Assembly: GCA_963730585.1 (NCBI GenBank)
Contig: CAVSSL010000006.1
Span: forward strand, 124,001-188,000
Source of the DNA: Pedococcus_A sp963730585
Lineage (GTDB): Bacteria > Actinomycetota > Actinomycetes > Actinomycetales > Dermatophilaceae
Length of the DNA stretch: 64,000 bases
Direction: 5' to 3'
Below the pieces are notes generated by a model, which worked only from the letters and a program-made list of their open reading frames with translations, did not search any database and had not been told where the DNA came from. Positions 16,911-26,206 of this stretch are shown here, piece by piece (the stretch's first letter is position 1; each line of letters begins with the position of its first letter). A program made the position numbers and the translations under genes.

Positions 16911-18291
16911 CAGGTTGGCGGAGGCGCAGCGGCTGCTGCGGGAGGAGTTCGAGGACTCCTGCCGCCGCGGTGGCGCGGGCGAGCTGTCGGATGGGCAGCT
17001 GGCCGAGCGGGTCGAGGCGGCGCAGCGGGTGGCGAACATGGCGCAGGCGGTGCAGGTGCAGCGGGTGGCGCAGTACGCCGCCCGCGAGGACGTCCGGCTC
17101 GAGGACGGCACGCTGGCCCAGCGGGACCGCGGGCTGGGGCACGTCAGTGCGTTCGCGGCCGGGGTGGTCGGCCCGAGGCTGGGGTTGTCGCCGGCCGGGG
17201 CGGACCGCAAGGTGGCCCTGTCGGCGCGGTTGGCGGCCCGGTTCCGGCCGACGCTGGCGGTGATGGCGGCCGGGGACCTGGATGACTACCGGGCCTCGGT
17301 GCTGGTGGCCGAGCTGGCCGACGCGGCCCCGGACGTGGCGGCGGCGGTGCAGGCGCGGGTGCTGCCGAGGGCGCCGGGGTGGACCGCGGGGCAGCTGCGG
17401 GCGGCGGTGCGGCGGGCGCTGGCCCGGCTGGACCCCGAGGCCCTGCGGCGCAGGGTGGAGGCGAACCGGGCCGAGCGGGGGCTGTGGACCCGGCCCGGGG
17501 AGCCGGGGGTGACTGAGTGGCTGGCGGTGCTGCCGAACGAGACGTCGGCGAGGTGCTGGGCGGCGGTCGATGAGCTGGCCCGCCGGTACCGCGCCGACGG
17601 CGACGCCCGCACCCTGGACCAGGCCCGGGCGGACGCGATGGCCGACCTGGTGCTCGGCAACGCCACGGTGAGCACCACGGTGACGTTCCTGGTCCCGGCC
17701 GTGGCGCCCGGCGCCTCGACGCGTGGGCCGTTGACGCCGCTTGGTCTGCCGACCCCGCACGCTGCTGCCGGTGGGGACTGCAGCAGCCTGGACGGGGGCC
17801 CCGAGGTTTCCCTGTGCGACGTGACCGGTGAGCCGGTGCCCGGCGACGCGCTGCCGGTGGTCGAGGTCCCCGGGGTCGGTGAGGTGCCCGGCGAGGTGGT
17901 CCGCGCCATCGCTGCCGGGTTCGGGACCAAGGCGCTGCTGGCGCTGTGTGACTTCCAGTCCGGGACCCTGGCCTCCGAGACCTGTGAGGCCTACCGGCCC
18001 CCGCCGTGGCTGCAGCGGCTGGTCAAGGCGAGGGACGGGACCTGCCGGTTCCCCGGCTGCACCATCCGCGCGGCCCGGTGCGACGTCGACCACGTCATCG
18101 CCCACCCCCGCGGCCCGACCGAGGAACCCAACCTGATGTGCCTGTGCCGGCACCACCACCGCCTCAAGCAGCAGGAACGCTGGCACGTCACCATGACCCC
18201 CGACGCGGTGGTCACCTGGACCACCCCGGTCGGCGACCAGTTCAGCACCTGGCCGGTGGACCACCTCGGCGCCCGCGACCTGGCGTCCTAG
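16903..18291 (+). CDS. DUF222 / HNH endonuclease protein (13E12-like), SOS regulated
   Basis: A 462-residue protein. Residues about 1-330 form the helical, Arg/Ala-rich DUF222 domain; the C-terminus carries an HNH motif with CRFPGC (about 382-387), CDVDHVIAH (about 394-402), then EEPNLMCLCRHHHRLK (about 407-422), giving paired zinc cysteines and the catalytic histidines. The family corresponds to the 13E12 repeat proteins of mycobacteria, several of which also have SOS boxes at their starts. The function is unknown; a damage-induced nuclease is the natural reading. It is a single-gene unit with no partner gene. Confidence 0.9.
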   Translation: MFDRLAEAQRLLREEFEDSCRRGGAGELSDGQLAERVEAAQRVANMAQAVQVQRVAQYAAREDVRLEDGTLAQRDRGLGHVSAFAAGVVGPRLGLSPAGADRKVALSARLAARFRPTLAVMAAGDLDDYRASVLVAELADAAPDVAAAVQARVLPRAPGWTAGQLRAAVRRALARLDPEALRRRVEANRAERGLWTRPGEPGVTEWLAVLPNETSARCWAAVDELARRYRADGDARTLDQARADAMADLVLGNATVSTTVTFLVPAVAPGASTRGPLTPLGLPTPHAAAGGDCSSLDGGPEVSLCDVTGEPVPGDALPVVEVPGVGEVPGEVVRAIAAGFGTKALLALCDFQSGTLASETCEAYRPPPWLQRLVKARDGTCRFPGCTIRAARCDVDHVIAHPRGPTEEPNLMCLCRHHHRLKQQERWHVTMTPDAVVTWTTPVGDQFSTWPVDHLGARDLAS

Positions 18292-18474
18292 GTCCGTGAC
18301 TTCAGCGGACCATCCACCGAACGGGATCGGGGACCCTCACCCGAACGGTCAGAAAGTGACCTCGGTGGGCGATGGCTCGGTCCGTTCTGTCCTACCTTGA
18401 GGTGAATCGGGCGCTGTGGTCCTCGAGCCAGCGGCGCACAACCACTCCCGGAATCGAACGCCGCACCCACGACC

Positions 18475-20871
18475 GTGACTGCCTCTCCTGTGCCTCGTCC
18501 ATCCATGTCCTCCTCGCTACGCCGTCGAGCCACCTCCCTGCGAGCCACCTCGGTGCTCCGTCGAGGTGTCATCGGCACGGCAGCCACCGTCGTGCTGGCG
18601 GTGGTCCCTCCGGCCGCCGCCGCTCCGGCCGCAGCCACGACGACAACCACACCCTCAGCCACAGCGACAGCGACAGCCACGGCCACTCCAACGGCTACGG
18701 CCACCCCGACCGCTACGGCCACCCCGACCGCGACGGCCAAGGCCACGACCACCGCGGCGCCGGTGCTGTCGATCGCGGTGTCGACGCCTCTGACCGTGGG
18801 CCGGTCTGCGTCGGTCTCCGCGACGCTCAGTGGCGTGCCGAATGGTCAGAAGGTCCGAGTGACCCTGGCCAGCGTTCCGGGCTTGAGCTGTGGGGCCACG
18901 GAGTTCGTGGCACCCAGCACGGCCCGGAGCAGGTGTGTCTTCACGCCGCGCGCTGCCGGTGGGTACACGATGGCTGCGACAGCGGTCCGTACGTCGTCCG
19001 GCGTGGTGGTGGGTACCTCTACGCTCTCCCGCCGCGTGACGGTGGCTGCGCCGGCGCTTTCGCTCGCGGTGCCGTCCGGGCTCACGGTCGGCCGGGCCGC
19101 AACGCTTTCGGCGACCTTCAGCGGCGTGCCAGCCGGGCAGACGGTCACGGTGACCGTGGCTAGCCTGCCGGGGCTGAGCTGCTCCGCCACCGCCTGGATT
19201 GCATCGGGCACGGCCCGCAGGACGTGTGTCTTCACCCCTCGTGCTGCCGGCGGGTACACCGTGGCCGCCACCGGGGTGCGCAGGGTTTCCGGCAAGGTCG
19301 TCGGCACTGCGTCCCGGTCCCGCCGCGTGACCGTCGCGCCGGCGCCACGGCTCACCATCACCTCGCCGGCCCTGATCCACGTCGGCACCAGGCTCTCCGC
19401 CAGCGGCACGTTCACCGGGGTCCCCGCCGGCCAGACGGCCCGCATCTCCATGACGGGCCTGACCTGTGGCAGCACCACGTGGGTGGCGAAGGGAACCGCG
19501 CGGGCCGTGTGTGGCTTCCTGCCCTCGGCAGGGGGCGCGTACTCGGTGCGGGCCCAGGGCGCCCTGCTGCTCTCGGGGAGATCGGTCGGCACCGCGACCG
19601 CTGCCACCCGCGTGACGGCCATGGGAGTGACCGCGGTGGTGCCGGCCAAGGTGCGTCGCGGTGAGAAGACCGTCCTGCGGTTCACCGTCGGCGCCGGCTG
19701 GGCGCCGGGGACCGTGGTGACCCTGGCACCGGGTGTCGCGGGCGCCAGCGGGTGCCCCGCCACCATCAAGGTCCGCCTGTCGGCCGAACGCACGGCCGTT
19801 GCGAGCTGCACGGTCATCCCGGAGCCCACCAAGACCATGCGGGTGGCGCCCGACGTGCGCGCCGGCACCACCGGGCACATGGCCGGAACTGTCGTCAGCC
19901 GAGCCGTCCTCGATGGTCCCGCGCTCGACGCCGCTGCCGCCGAGGCGGCGTGGCGCCAGCAGTCGCAGGCGCTGTGGGACCTGTCCCTCGCCAAGGTCGA
20001 CAGCAGCCACGACGCCGCGTCCACCGGGTTCGAGATCGTGCTCCGCGCACACAAGGTGGGCTGGGACGACCCCACCGTGGCCCCCCTGGTCCAGCGCCTG
20101 CTCTCGCTCCGCAACCCCGACGGTGGCTGGGGGACGGGCAATGCCTGGGACGCCTTCCAGGACGGGACGGTCAACCCGGCGGACACGAGCTACACGGTCT
20201 CCACCGCCGGGCACGCAGGCCCTGCGCTGCTCGGGGCGTGGCAGCACGGCCTCGTCTCCGACGCAGACCTGCGGGCAGCCGTCGACTCGATCCTCACCAC
20301 GCCGAGCTGGAAGGTTCCCGGAGGACTCTGCATCGCCTACTCGCGCTCGCTCAACGACACCACGGCATGCGTCCCGAACGTCACGCTGGGCGCGGGTGCC
20401 TGGCTGAAGCAGGTTCGCGAGGCCACCGGCTGGTCCATCCCCCTGCTCGACGACGTCGTCGCCCAGGTGTCTGCCGCCGACCGCTACCTCTGGGACCCTG
20501 CGACGGGGTACTGGGGCTACTCCGACCTTCCCGCATCGCTCGGAAAGCCACAGGACGCGCCCCACCAGGGCTACACCCTGCAGTCGGTCCTGGTCCTCGA
20601 CCCGGTGCTGGGCAAGTCCGCGACCGCCCAGTTCCTGGCGAACCCGTGGTGGGGCCAGCCGCGCGGCGGCCGGCTCGGTGACTTCGGCAACGGCATGTCA
20701 CAGGTCGCCTTCACCGACTGCACCGGAGCCGCGGCGTCCCCTGCGCTGCTCGAGGCGTTCACGGCGATCCAGAGTTACCCGTCAGACCAGATGACCCGCT
20801 TCCTGGCGCTGCAGGGGACGCTGTACGGGTTCCGCACCCTCGGGGTCTGCTTCACCGGGGAGACCTGGTAG
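18475..20871 (+). CDS. large secreted protein with three Ig-like repeats and a toroid-like domain
   Basis: A 798-residue exported protein. A long signal region (hydrophobic core near residues 32-52) is followed by a Thr/Ala/Pro repeat linker, then three homologous domains of about 95 residues (near 95-190, 190-287, 288-385), each with a GL(S/T)C and a later VC-type cysteine that could form a disulphide. After a fourth beta-rich segment, a helical C-terminal domain (about 480-798) holds RNPDGGWG, the glycine-tryptophan signature of alpha/alpha toroid repeats seen in prenyltransferase and squalene-cyclase-like folds. The active-site DDTA-type motif of cyclases is absent. The function is unknown; an adhesin or binding protein is one guess. 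ATG 18505 is an alternative start. Confidence 0.65.
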   Translation: MTASPVPRPSMSSSLRRRATSLRATSVLRRGVIGTAATVVLAVVPPAAAAPAAATTTTTPSATATATATATPTATATPTATATPTATAKATTTAAPVLSIAVSTPLTVGRSASVSATLSGVPNGQKVRVTLASVPGLSCGATEFVAPSTARSRCVFTPRAAGGYTMAATAVRTSSGVVVGTSTLSRRVTVAAPALSLAVPSGLTVGRAATLSATFSGVPAGQTVTVTVASLPGLSCSATAWIASGTARRTCVFTPRAAGGYTVAATGVRRVSGKVVGTASRSRRVTVAPAPRLTITSPALIHVGTRLSASGTFTGVPAGQTARISMTGLTCGSTTWVAKGTARAVCGFLPSAGGAYSVRAQGALLLSGRSVGTATAATRVTAMGVTAVVPAKVRRGEKTVLRFTVGAGWAPGTVVTLAPGVAGASGCPATIKVRLSAERTAVASCTVIPEPTKTMRVAPDVRAGTTGHMAGTVVSRAVLDGPALDAAAAEAAWRQQSQALWDLSLAKVDSSHDAASTGFEIVLRAHKVGWDDPTVAPLVQRLLSLRNPDGGWGTGNAWDAFQDGTVNPADTSYTVSTAGHAGPALLGAWQHGLVSDADLRAAVDSILTTPSWKVPGGLCIAYSRSLNDTTACVPNVTLGAGAWLKQVREATGWSIPLLDDVVAQVSAADRYLWDPATGYWGYSDLPASLGKPQDAPHQGYTLQSVLVLDPVLGKSATAQFLANPWWGQPRGGRLGDFGNGMSQVAFTDCTGAAASPALLEAFTAIQSYPSDQMTRFLALQGTLYGFRTLGVCFTGETW
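18655..18740 (+). repeat. coding tandem repeats (Thr-Ala-Thr-Pro linker)
   Basis: Short units such as acggccaccccgaccgct recur head to tail between the signal peptide and the first Ig-like domain, giving a Thr/Ala/Pro linker likely to vary in length between strains. Confidence 0.6.
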
Positions 20872-20922
20872 CTCGGTTCCTCGGCGCTGGGAAGGCTGCT
20901 CTGGGCACCTGATCCCACCGGC

Positions 20923-20937
20923 TAGGGTTGGTGCGTG
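20923..20937 (+). promoter_or_regulatory. leaderless promoter -10 of murT
   Basis: TAGGGT (20923-20928) lies six bases before GTG 20935. Confidence 0.6.
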
Positions 20938-22263
20938 CTGAGGACGACGGCAGCGGTAGTGGCAGGCAAGGCGGCGCGGGCCGCCTCGCGCCTTCGTGGT
21001 GGTGGGTCGGCGCTGCCCGGCCTGGTCGCCGAGAAGGTCGACCCCGGGTTCCTCTCCCACGCCCTGGCCGACGTGCCACGGGGCATCGTGGTGGTCAGCG
21101 GCACCAACGGGAAGACCACCACCACGAAGATGCTGGTGGCCGTGCTGCGCGCCCACGGCCTCGACGTCTTCACCAACCCGACGGGCAGCAACTTCACCCG
21201 TGGCGTCATCTCCTCCATGCTCGGCGAGCTCCCCGTCAGCGGCCGGCTCAAGGCCGACATGGCGGTGCTCGAGCTCGACGAGGCGCACGCCCTGAAGTTC
21301 GCGGCCGCGGTCAAGCCCACCCACGCGCTGCTCCTCAACGTCGCCCGCGACCAGCTCGACCGCTTCGCCGAGATCGACCACACCGCCCAGCTGCTCGCCT
21401 CGCTGGCCGAGCAGACCACGACCGGCGTCGTCCTCAACATCGACGACTCGTTCATCTCGCGCATCCGTGACCGGGTGGCCGACGGGGTGACGGTGCGCTA
21501 CTTCGGGGTGGACGCCTCGATCGCCGACCGGCTGCCGGAGATCCAGGAGCAGGACGTCCGCTTCGACGACGACTTCGTGCCACCCAAGCCCGGCGCCGAC
21601 GACGGGCTGCTCAAGCCGAGTGACGAGCGCACGTTCGAGGTCCTCTTCGGCGAGTCCGGTGACGGTGCGCACGAGGACGGCCGGCACGTGGGCCCGCTGG
21701 AGCTCCAGCAGCGCGGCCTCGCCGCCATGATCAACGCGACGGCCGCCACCACGGCCGCACGCATGCTGCTCGGCCACGACTTCGACCCCGCCCGGGCCGA
21801 GGCTGCCCTGCGGGCGGTGACGCCGCCCTTCGGGCGCGGCGAGGTCGTCATGGTCGACGGCCAGCCCCTCGAGCTGGTGCTGGTGAAGAACCCGGCTGGC
21901 TTCACCGTCGCCCTCGGCACCTACGGCGGCACCCCGGTCAGCACGATGATCGCCATCAACGACAACTACGCCGACGGCCGCGACGTCTCCTGGCTCTACG
22001 ACGTCTCCTTCGACAGCCTGCGTGAGCGCGGCGTCGCGATGACCAGCGGCGTGCGGGCCTACGACATGGCGCTGCGCCTGCAGTACGACGACGTCCCGGT
22101 CCAGGGCATCGAGCCCGACCTCGAGAAGGCCCTCGACGCCTTCCTGGCCGCCCACCACGGCCAGCCCATGCGGATCTTCTGCACCTACACGGCGATGATG
22201 AGCCTGCGCCGGGTCCTCGCCGCCCGCTACGACCTGCCCGACATCGGCGAGGAGGCCTCGTGA
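20935..22263 (+). CDS. murT: lipid II isoglutaminyl synthase subunit MurT
   Basis: A 442-residue Mur-ligase-like subunit that, with GatD, amidates the D-glutamate of lipid II. The ATP loop is VVSGTNGKTTTTKM (about residues 53-66), the middle domain has NVARDQLDRF, and the C-terminus is the DUF1727 domain (NPAGFTVAL, DNYADGRD). Staphylococcal and pneumococcal MurT contain a four-cysteine zinc ribbon in the middle domain; here only one cysteine exists (near the C-terminus) and the ribbon position holds an acidic, cysteine-free loop. The start is fixed by the leaderless -10 box. The stop overlaps gatD (GTGA). Confidence 0.92.
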   Translation: MLRTTAAVVAGKAARAASRLRGGGSALPGLVAEKVDPGFLSHALADVPRGIVVVSGTNGKTTTTKMLVAVLRAHGLDVFTNPTGSNFTRGVISSMLGELPVSGRLKADMAVLELDEAHALKFAAAVKPTHALLLNVARDQLDRFAEIDHTAQLLASLAEQTTTGVVLNIDDSFISRIRDRVADGVTVRYFGVDASIADRLPEIQEQDVRFDDDFVPPKPGADDGLLKPSDERTFEVLFGESGDGAHEDGRHVGPLELQQRGLAAMINATAATTAARMLLGHDFDPARAEAALRAVTPPFGRGEVVMVDGQPLELVLVKNPAGFTVALGTYGGTPVSTMIAINDNYADGRDVSWLYDVSFDSLRERGVAMTSGVRAYDMALRLQYDDVPVQGIEPDLEKALDAFLAAHHGQPMRIFCTYTAMMSLRRVLAARYDLPDIGEEAS

Positions 22264-23081
22264 CTGACTCCGGCTTCAACGCCCACCCCGCGCCGGTGGA
22301 CGTCGCCATCCCCGGCGAGCCCGAGGGCTCGGCCCGGGTGCCCAGCGCCGACCGCGCGGGCAAGGGCGTCATCAACCTCGTGCACCTCTACCCGCGCGAG
22401 ATGAGCATCTACGGCGACCTCGGCAACACCCGCTGCCTCGCCGCCCGCATCCGACGGCACGGCTACAGCCCGGTCGTCCACCAGCACCACCCGGGGGCGG
22501 AGTTCCCGGCCGAGCCGCACCTGCTCGTCGGCGGCGGTGGGCAGGACTCCGGCCAGGTGCGGGTCGAGGCCGACCTCGAGCACATCGGTGACCGTCTCCG
22601 CGAGCTGGCCGAGGGCGGCACGCCCATGCTCATGATCTGCGGCATGTACCAGCTGTTCGGCAACGCCTTCATCACCGTCGAGGGGCAGCGGCTGCCGGGC
22701 CTGGGCATCCTCGACGTCACCACGCAGGGCAACGCCAAGCGGATGATCGGCCCGGTCGTCCTCGACACCGAGTTCGGCGAGGTCGTGGGCTACGAGAACC
22801 ACTCCGGCTCGACCACCCTCGGCGCCGGCCAGGCAGCGTTCGGGACGGTCCGTGCCGGCTTCGGCAACAACGGCAGCGACCGCACCGAGGGAGCCCGGAC
22901 CAACAACGTCGTCGGCTCCTACCTGCACGGTCCGATCCTGCCCGCCAACCCGTCCCTCGCCGACGCCCTCATCGCCCTCGCGGCGGAGAAGGCGACCGGG
23001 CGGCCGTTCGAGCCGGTCAGCCAGGACGACGCGGTGGCCGACCAGGCCCGCCTGCGTCAGGTCCGGCGTCTGGTGAAGTAG
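22260..23081 (+). CDS. gatD: lipid II isoglutaminyl synthase glutaminase subunit GatD
   Basis: A 273-residue class I glutamine amidotransferase partnering MurT. The catalytic cysteine is in MLMICGMYQLFG (about residue 126) and the histidine in VGSYLHGPILPANP (about 223). There is a non-conserved N-terminal extension of about 38 residues before INLVHLYPREMSIYGD. It is coupled to murT by a GTGA overlap. The last 65 bases overlap, tail to tail, the end of the flippase-like gene on the other strand. Confidence 0.92.
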   Translation: MTDSGFNAHPAPVDVAIPGEPEGSARVPSADRAGKGVINLVHLYPREMSIYGDLGNTRCLAARIRRHGYSPVVHQHHPGAEFPAEPHLLVGGGGQDSGQVRVEADLEHIGDRLRELAEGGTPMLMICGMYQLFGNAFITVEGQRLPGLGILDVTTQGNAKRMIGPVVLDTEFGEVVGYENHSGSTTLGAGQAAFGTVRAGFGNNGSDRTEGARTNNVVGSYLHGPILPANPSLADALIALAAEKATGRPFEPVSQDDAVADQARLRQVRRLVK

Positions 23082-24222
23082 GCGCAGGAGGCGCGGCGGA
23101 GTCCTCACCAAGGCCCGCACGCGGCACCTCCACGGGGTGCTCCTCGACCGGCTCCTTCTTGGGGCTCACCGACCAGGCCAGCCAGCCCAGCGCGCCGAGC
23201 GGGATCTCCATGAGGTGGGTGTAGAGGGAGAACAGCACCACGGCGGCGGTGGCGTTGGCCGGGTGGGCGCCCCACGCGACCAGCGCCGCAGCCGTCGCGG
23301 TCTCGGTGAAACCGAGGCCGCCGGGGGTGACGCCCACGGCGGTGATCAACCGGCCGATCGCGAAGGCGGCGAAGACCTGGCCGTAGAACATCTCGACGTT
23401 CGTGATCCGCAGGCACAGGACGAAGAGCACGAAGTAGACCGCGAAGTAGCCGACCAGCCCGAGCGTCATCGCCAGCCAGCCGGTGCGCACGATGTCGTTG
23501 ATGCGGCCCCGAAGGTCGATCACCAGGGCGCGCACGCTCATGGTGCGGGCGCCGCTGGCCGACCGACGCGTCAGCGGCCGGATCACCTTGTCGACGCCCT
23601 GGCCGACCAGCAGGGCGGCTCGCTCGGAGACCAGGATCGAGACGAAGACGCCGATGATGGCCACCCCGCTGAACGTCGCGGCCAGCGCGGCGTCCCCGAG
23701 GGCCGGGGGGACGTTCTCGGCGCCCGAGTAGAGCCCGACGATGGCGATGACCGGCAGCGCGATCCGGGCGAGGACGTTCCAGACGCCGGTGACGATCGCC
23801 GAGGTGGAGATGTCCCGCCGCGAGAATCCCCACGACCGGCAGATCGTGTAGGTGGCCGCGAGCCCGGCCGCCCCGCCGCCGGGCAGGAGGTTGCCCACCG
23901 ACGACCCGGCCACGTTGACGATGAGTGCCTGCCAGTGCCGCAGCCCGTGCAGCGAGCCGGTCAGCGTGAACGTGTAGCACCACAGGCCCAGGACCACGAG
24001 CAGCAGCAGCCCCCCGGCCGTTGCGGGTGCGACGCTGCCCAGCACCGTGAACACCTCGGCCCACGTGGTCTTGGCGAAGTAGGGCAGGCCCCACACCAGC
24101 AGGGCAACGGCGAGGCCGAGGCCCAGCACGACCTGGGCGACCTGCCGCAGCCGCGACCTGGCCGACCGCACCCGGCGGCCCGCGGGGACACCGCCCGCTT
24201 GGGGTGTGGCCTGCCCGCTCAC
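23017..24222 (-). CDS. lysylphosphatidylglycerol synthase-like / UPF0104 membrane protein
   Basis: A 401-residue protein with about eight membrane helices, related to the transmembrane half of MprF and to AglD (UPF0104/LPG_synthase_TM). Motifs such as NLLPGGGAAGLAATYTICRSWG and TPGGLGFTE are characteristic. Such proteins move or modify lipid-linked molecules; no aminoacyl-transferase domain is fused. GTG 24222 overlaps the stop of the PIG-L gene, so the two are co-expressed. The proline/glycine-rich tail is encoded antisense to the end of gatD. Confidence 0.82.
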   Translation of the reverse strand: MSGQATPQAGGVPAGRRVRSARSRLRQVAQVVLGLGLAVALLVWGLPYFAKTTWAEVFTVLGSVAPATAGGLLLLVVLGLWCYTFTLTGSLHGLRHWQALIVNVAGSSVGNLLPGGGAAGLAATYTICRSWGFSRRDISTSAIVTGVWNVLARIALPVIAIVGLYSGAENVPPALGDAALAATFSGVAIIGVFVSILVSERAALLVGQGVDKVIRPLTRRSASGARTMSVRALVIDLRGRINDIVRTGWLAMTLGLVGYFAVYFVLFVLCLRITNVEMFYGQVFAAFAIGRLITAVGVTPGGLGFTETATAAALVAWGAHPANATAAVVLFSLYTHLMEIPLGALGWLAWSVSPKKEPVEEHPVEVPRAGLGEDSAAPPAPTSPDAGPDAGGPGRPPRRPG

Positions 24223-25043
24223 GGCAGGCCCTCGAAGACGTCCCGTGCCACCGGCGCCCCGGCGGGTCGGGCGGCGTCGACGAACCACTCGCGGCCGAAC
24301 ACCAGGTCGTACACCGGTCGCGGGATCCGCAGGAACGCCGCCAGGGTGCGGTCGGCCCCGCCGTCGGCGCTGGCCTGGGAGGCGTGCGCGCGCATGGAAG
24401 CCCGCTTCGCGGCGGCATACCGCCACACGCTGACCCGGTGGGTGATCTCGGAACGCGCGCTGAACGCCCGCTGGAACGACGTGGCGTCGAACTCCGGCGG
24501 GAAGCGGTAGAACCGGGACGCCAGCGCGATCGCCCGGCAGATCGTGTCGCGCGGCACGGTGGCCTGGAGCACCCGCGTGGTGCCGGCCTGCTCGGCGGCC
24601 AGGGCCGCCACGCGGTGCACCTTGACGTGGTCGCGGTGGCCGTAGCCGCCGTTGCGGTCGTAGCTGAGGAGCACGTCGGCCGCCTCCTCCTGCAGGATCG
24701 CGGCCAGGCGCCCGGCCGCCTCCTCATCGGTGGCGCGGACGAACCGCACCCGCCCCGGGGGGTCGGGGAGCAGCTCGGGCCCCAGGCCGCTGTCGGCGTA
24801 GCCCAGGTGCTCCACCCGGGTGACGCCGAGCCGGTCCGCCGAGGCGCGCAGCTCGGTGAGGCGACGCTGGCCGAGGTGGCCGTCGCCGGCATACGTGCTC
24901 GACGCCAGGCCGAGGTCACCATCGGTCGCCACCACGAGCACCACCCGGTGCCCCTCCGCCGCGGCACGCGCCATCGTGCCCGACGTCAGCAGGGCCTCGT
25001 CGTCGGGGTGGGCGTGGAACGCGATCAGGGTATGGCTCATCAC
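24219..25043 (-). CDS. PIG-L family deacetylase
   Basis: A 274-residue zinc-dependent N-acetylglucosamine de-N-acetylase family protein (LmbE/MshB fold). The metal-binding AHPDDE is at about residues 12-17 and the distal histidines in GGYGHRDHVKVH (about 129-140). It resembles MshB distantly, but the operon partner is a flippase-like protein and the divergent neighbour a GT4 glycosyltransferase, suggesting a glycolipid rather than mycothiol. The start is ATG 25043 or 25040. Confidence 0.88.
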   Translation of the reverse strand: MMSHTLIAFHAHPDDEALLTSGTMARAAAEGHRVVLVVATDGDLGLASSTYAGDGHLGQRRLTELRASADRLGVTRVEHLGYADSGLGPELLPDPPGRVRFVRATDEEAAGRLAAILQEEAADVLLSYDRNGGYGHRDHVKVHRVAALAAEQAGTTRVLQATVPRDTICRAIALASRFYRFPPEFDATSFQRAFSARSEITHRVSVWRYAAAKRASMRAHASQASADGGADRTLAAFLRIPRPVYDLVFGREWFVDAARPAGAPVARDVFEGLP

Positions 25044-25075
25044 CAGCCATCCTGTCGCATGGCAGGCTCTAGCCC

Positions 25076-26206
25076 GTGAAGGTGGCGCTGCTGTCGGACT
25101 GTTACCTGCCCCGGCTGGGCGGGATCGAGGTCCAGGTCCACGACCTGGCCTCGCAGCTCCGTGCCCGCGGCCACGAGGTCGAGGTCTTCACCGCCACCCC
25201 CGGCAGCCACGGCGAACGGCACGGGTTCGTGGAGGTGGTCGACGGCATACCGGTGCACCGCATGGCGATCCGGCTGCCCTGGGAGCTGCCCGTCAACCCG
25301 TTGGCGCCGCCGGAGGTGCGCCGCCGCCTGCGCGACGGCGGTTTCGACGTCGCGCACGTGCACATGGGGGTGGTCAGCCCCTTCGCCACCGACATGGCCG
25401 ACGCGGCGCTCGCGGTCGGGCTGCCCACCGCGGTCACCTGGCACTGCCTCGTCGAGCGGTCGCGACCGCTGTTCCGGCTCACCGGCCACGCGCGGCGCTG
25501 GCAGCGCCGGGGCGCGGCCCTGAGCGCGGTCTCGGCGGTCACGGCCGCCTCTGTGCGCGGCATCGTCGGCGGCGACCCGCAGGTGGAGGTCCTGCCCAAC
25601 GGCATCGACGTCGCGCTCTGGGAGCCGCCCCACCCGCGGGTCAAACCTGCGGGTGAGCCGGTGCGGGTCGTGGCCGCTATGCGCTTCGCCGGGCGGAAGC
25701 GGCCCATCGCCGTGCTCGAGGTGGCCCGGAAGGCCCGCGAGATCGTGCCCGCCCACGTGCCGTTCACCCTCGAGCTGATGGGGGAGGGACCCGAGCGGCG
25801 CCGGCTGGAGCACTTCGCCACGGCCCACGAGATGGACTCGTGGGTCCGGCTGCCCGGCAGGGTCTCGCGCGACGACCTGCGCCGGCGCTACTGGGAGTCC
25901 GACCTCTACCTCACCCCCGCCCGGCTGGAGGCCTTCGGCATCGCCGCGCTCGAGGCCCGCACCGCGGGGCTCCCCGTGCTCGCGCGTACGGGCACCGGGC
26001 TGGCGGACTTCGTCGAGGACGGCGTGCACGGGGTGCTGGCCCGCGACGACGACGCACTGGCCGAGGCCCTTGCCGAGCTCGTCATCGACGACCGGCGGCG
26101 CACCGACATGGCCTGCCACAGCGCCACGACACCACCGCGCCAGGCCTGGCCGGCAGTCCTCGACCTGGTTGAGGCGGAGTACGCGCGGGCGGGAGCGAGT
26201 CGTTGA
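25076..26206 (+). CDS. GT4-family glycosyltransferase
   Basis: A 376-residue retaining glycosyltransferase with a GT-B fold. The N-terminal acceptor loop is RLGGIEVQVHDLA (about residues 11-23) and the donor-binding glutamates lie in EAFGIAALEA (about 284-293). The family uses nucleotide sugars to glycosylate lipids or inositol (MshA, PimA type). GTG 25076 is 32 bases from the divergent PIG-L start, so both may share a control region. The TGA overlaps the TTG start of the Nudix gene. Confidence 0.87.
   Translation: MKVALLSDCYLPRLGGIEVQVHDLASQLRARGHEVEVFTATPGSHGERHGFVEVVDGIPVHRMAIRLPWELPVNPLAPPEVRRRLRDGGFDVAHVHMGVVSPFATDMADAALAVGLPTAVTWHCLVERSRPLFRLTGHARRWQRRGAALSAVSAVTAASVRGIVGGDPQVEVLPNGIDVALWEPPHPRVKPAGEPVRVVAAMRFAGRKRPIAVLEVARKAREIVPAHVPFTLELMGEGPERRRLEHFATAHEMDSWVRLPGRVSRDDLRRRYWESDLYLTPARLEAFGIAALEARTAGLPVLARTGTGLADFVEDGVHGVLARDDDALAEALAELVIDDRRRTDMACHSATTPPRQAWPAVLDLVEAEYARAGASR

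Noticed and set aside
18454..18470. Second LexA box before the large secreted protein
   Set aside because: Only the half-site TCGAAC is present; the GTTCGA half is missing.
24219..26206. Mycothiol genes mshB/mshA
   Set aside because: Fold families agree, but the flippase-like partner and divergent arrangement do not fit, and family-specific residues cannot be confirmed by eye.
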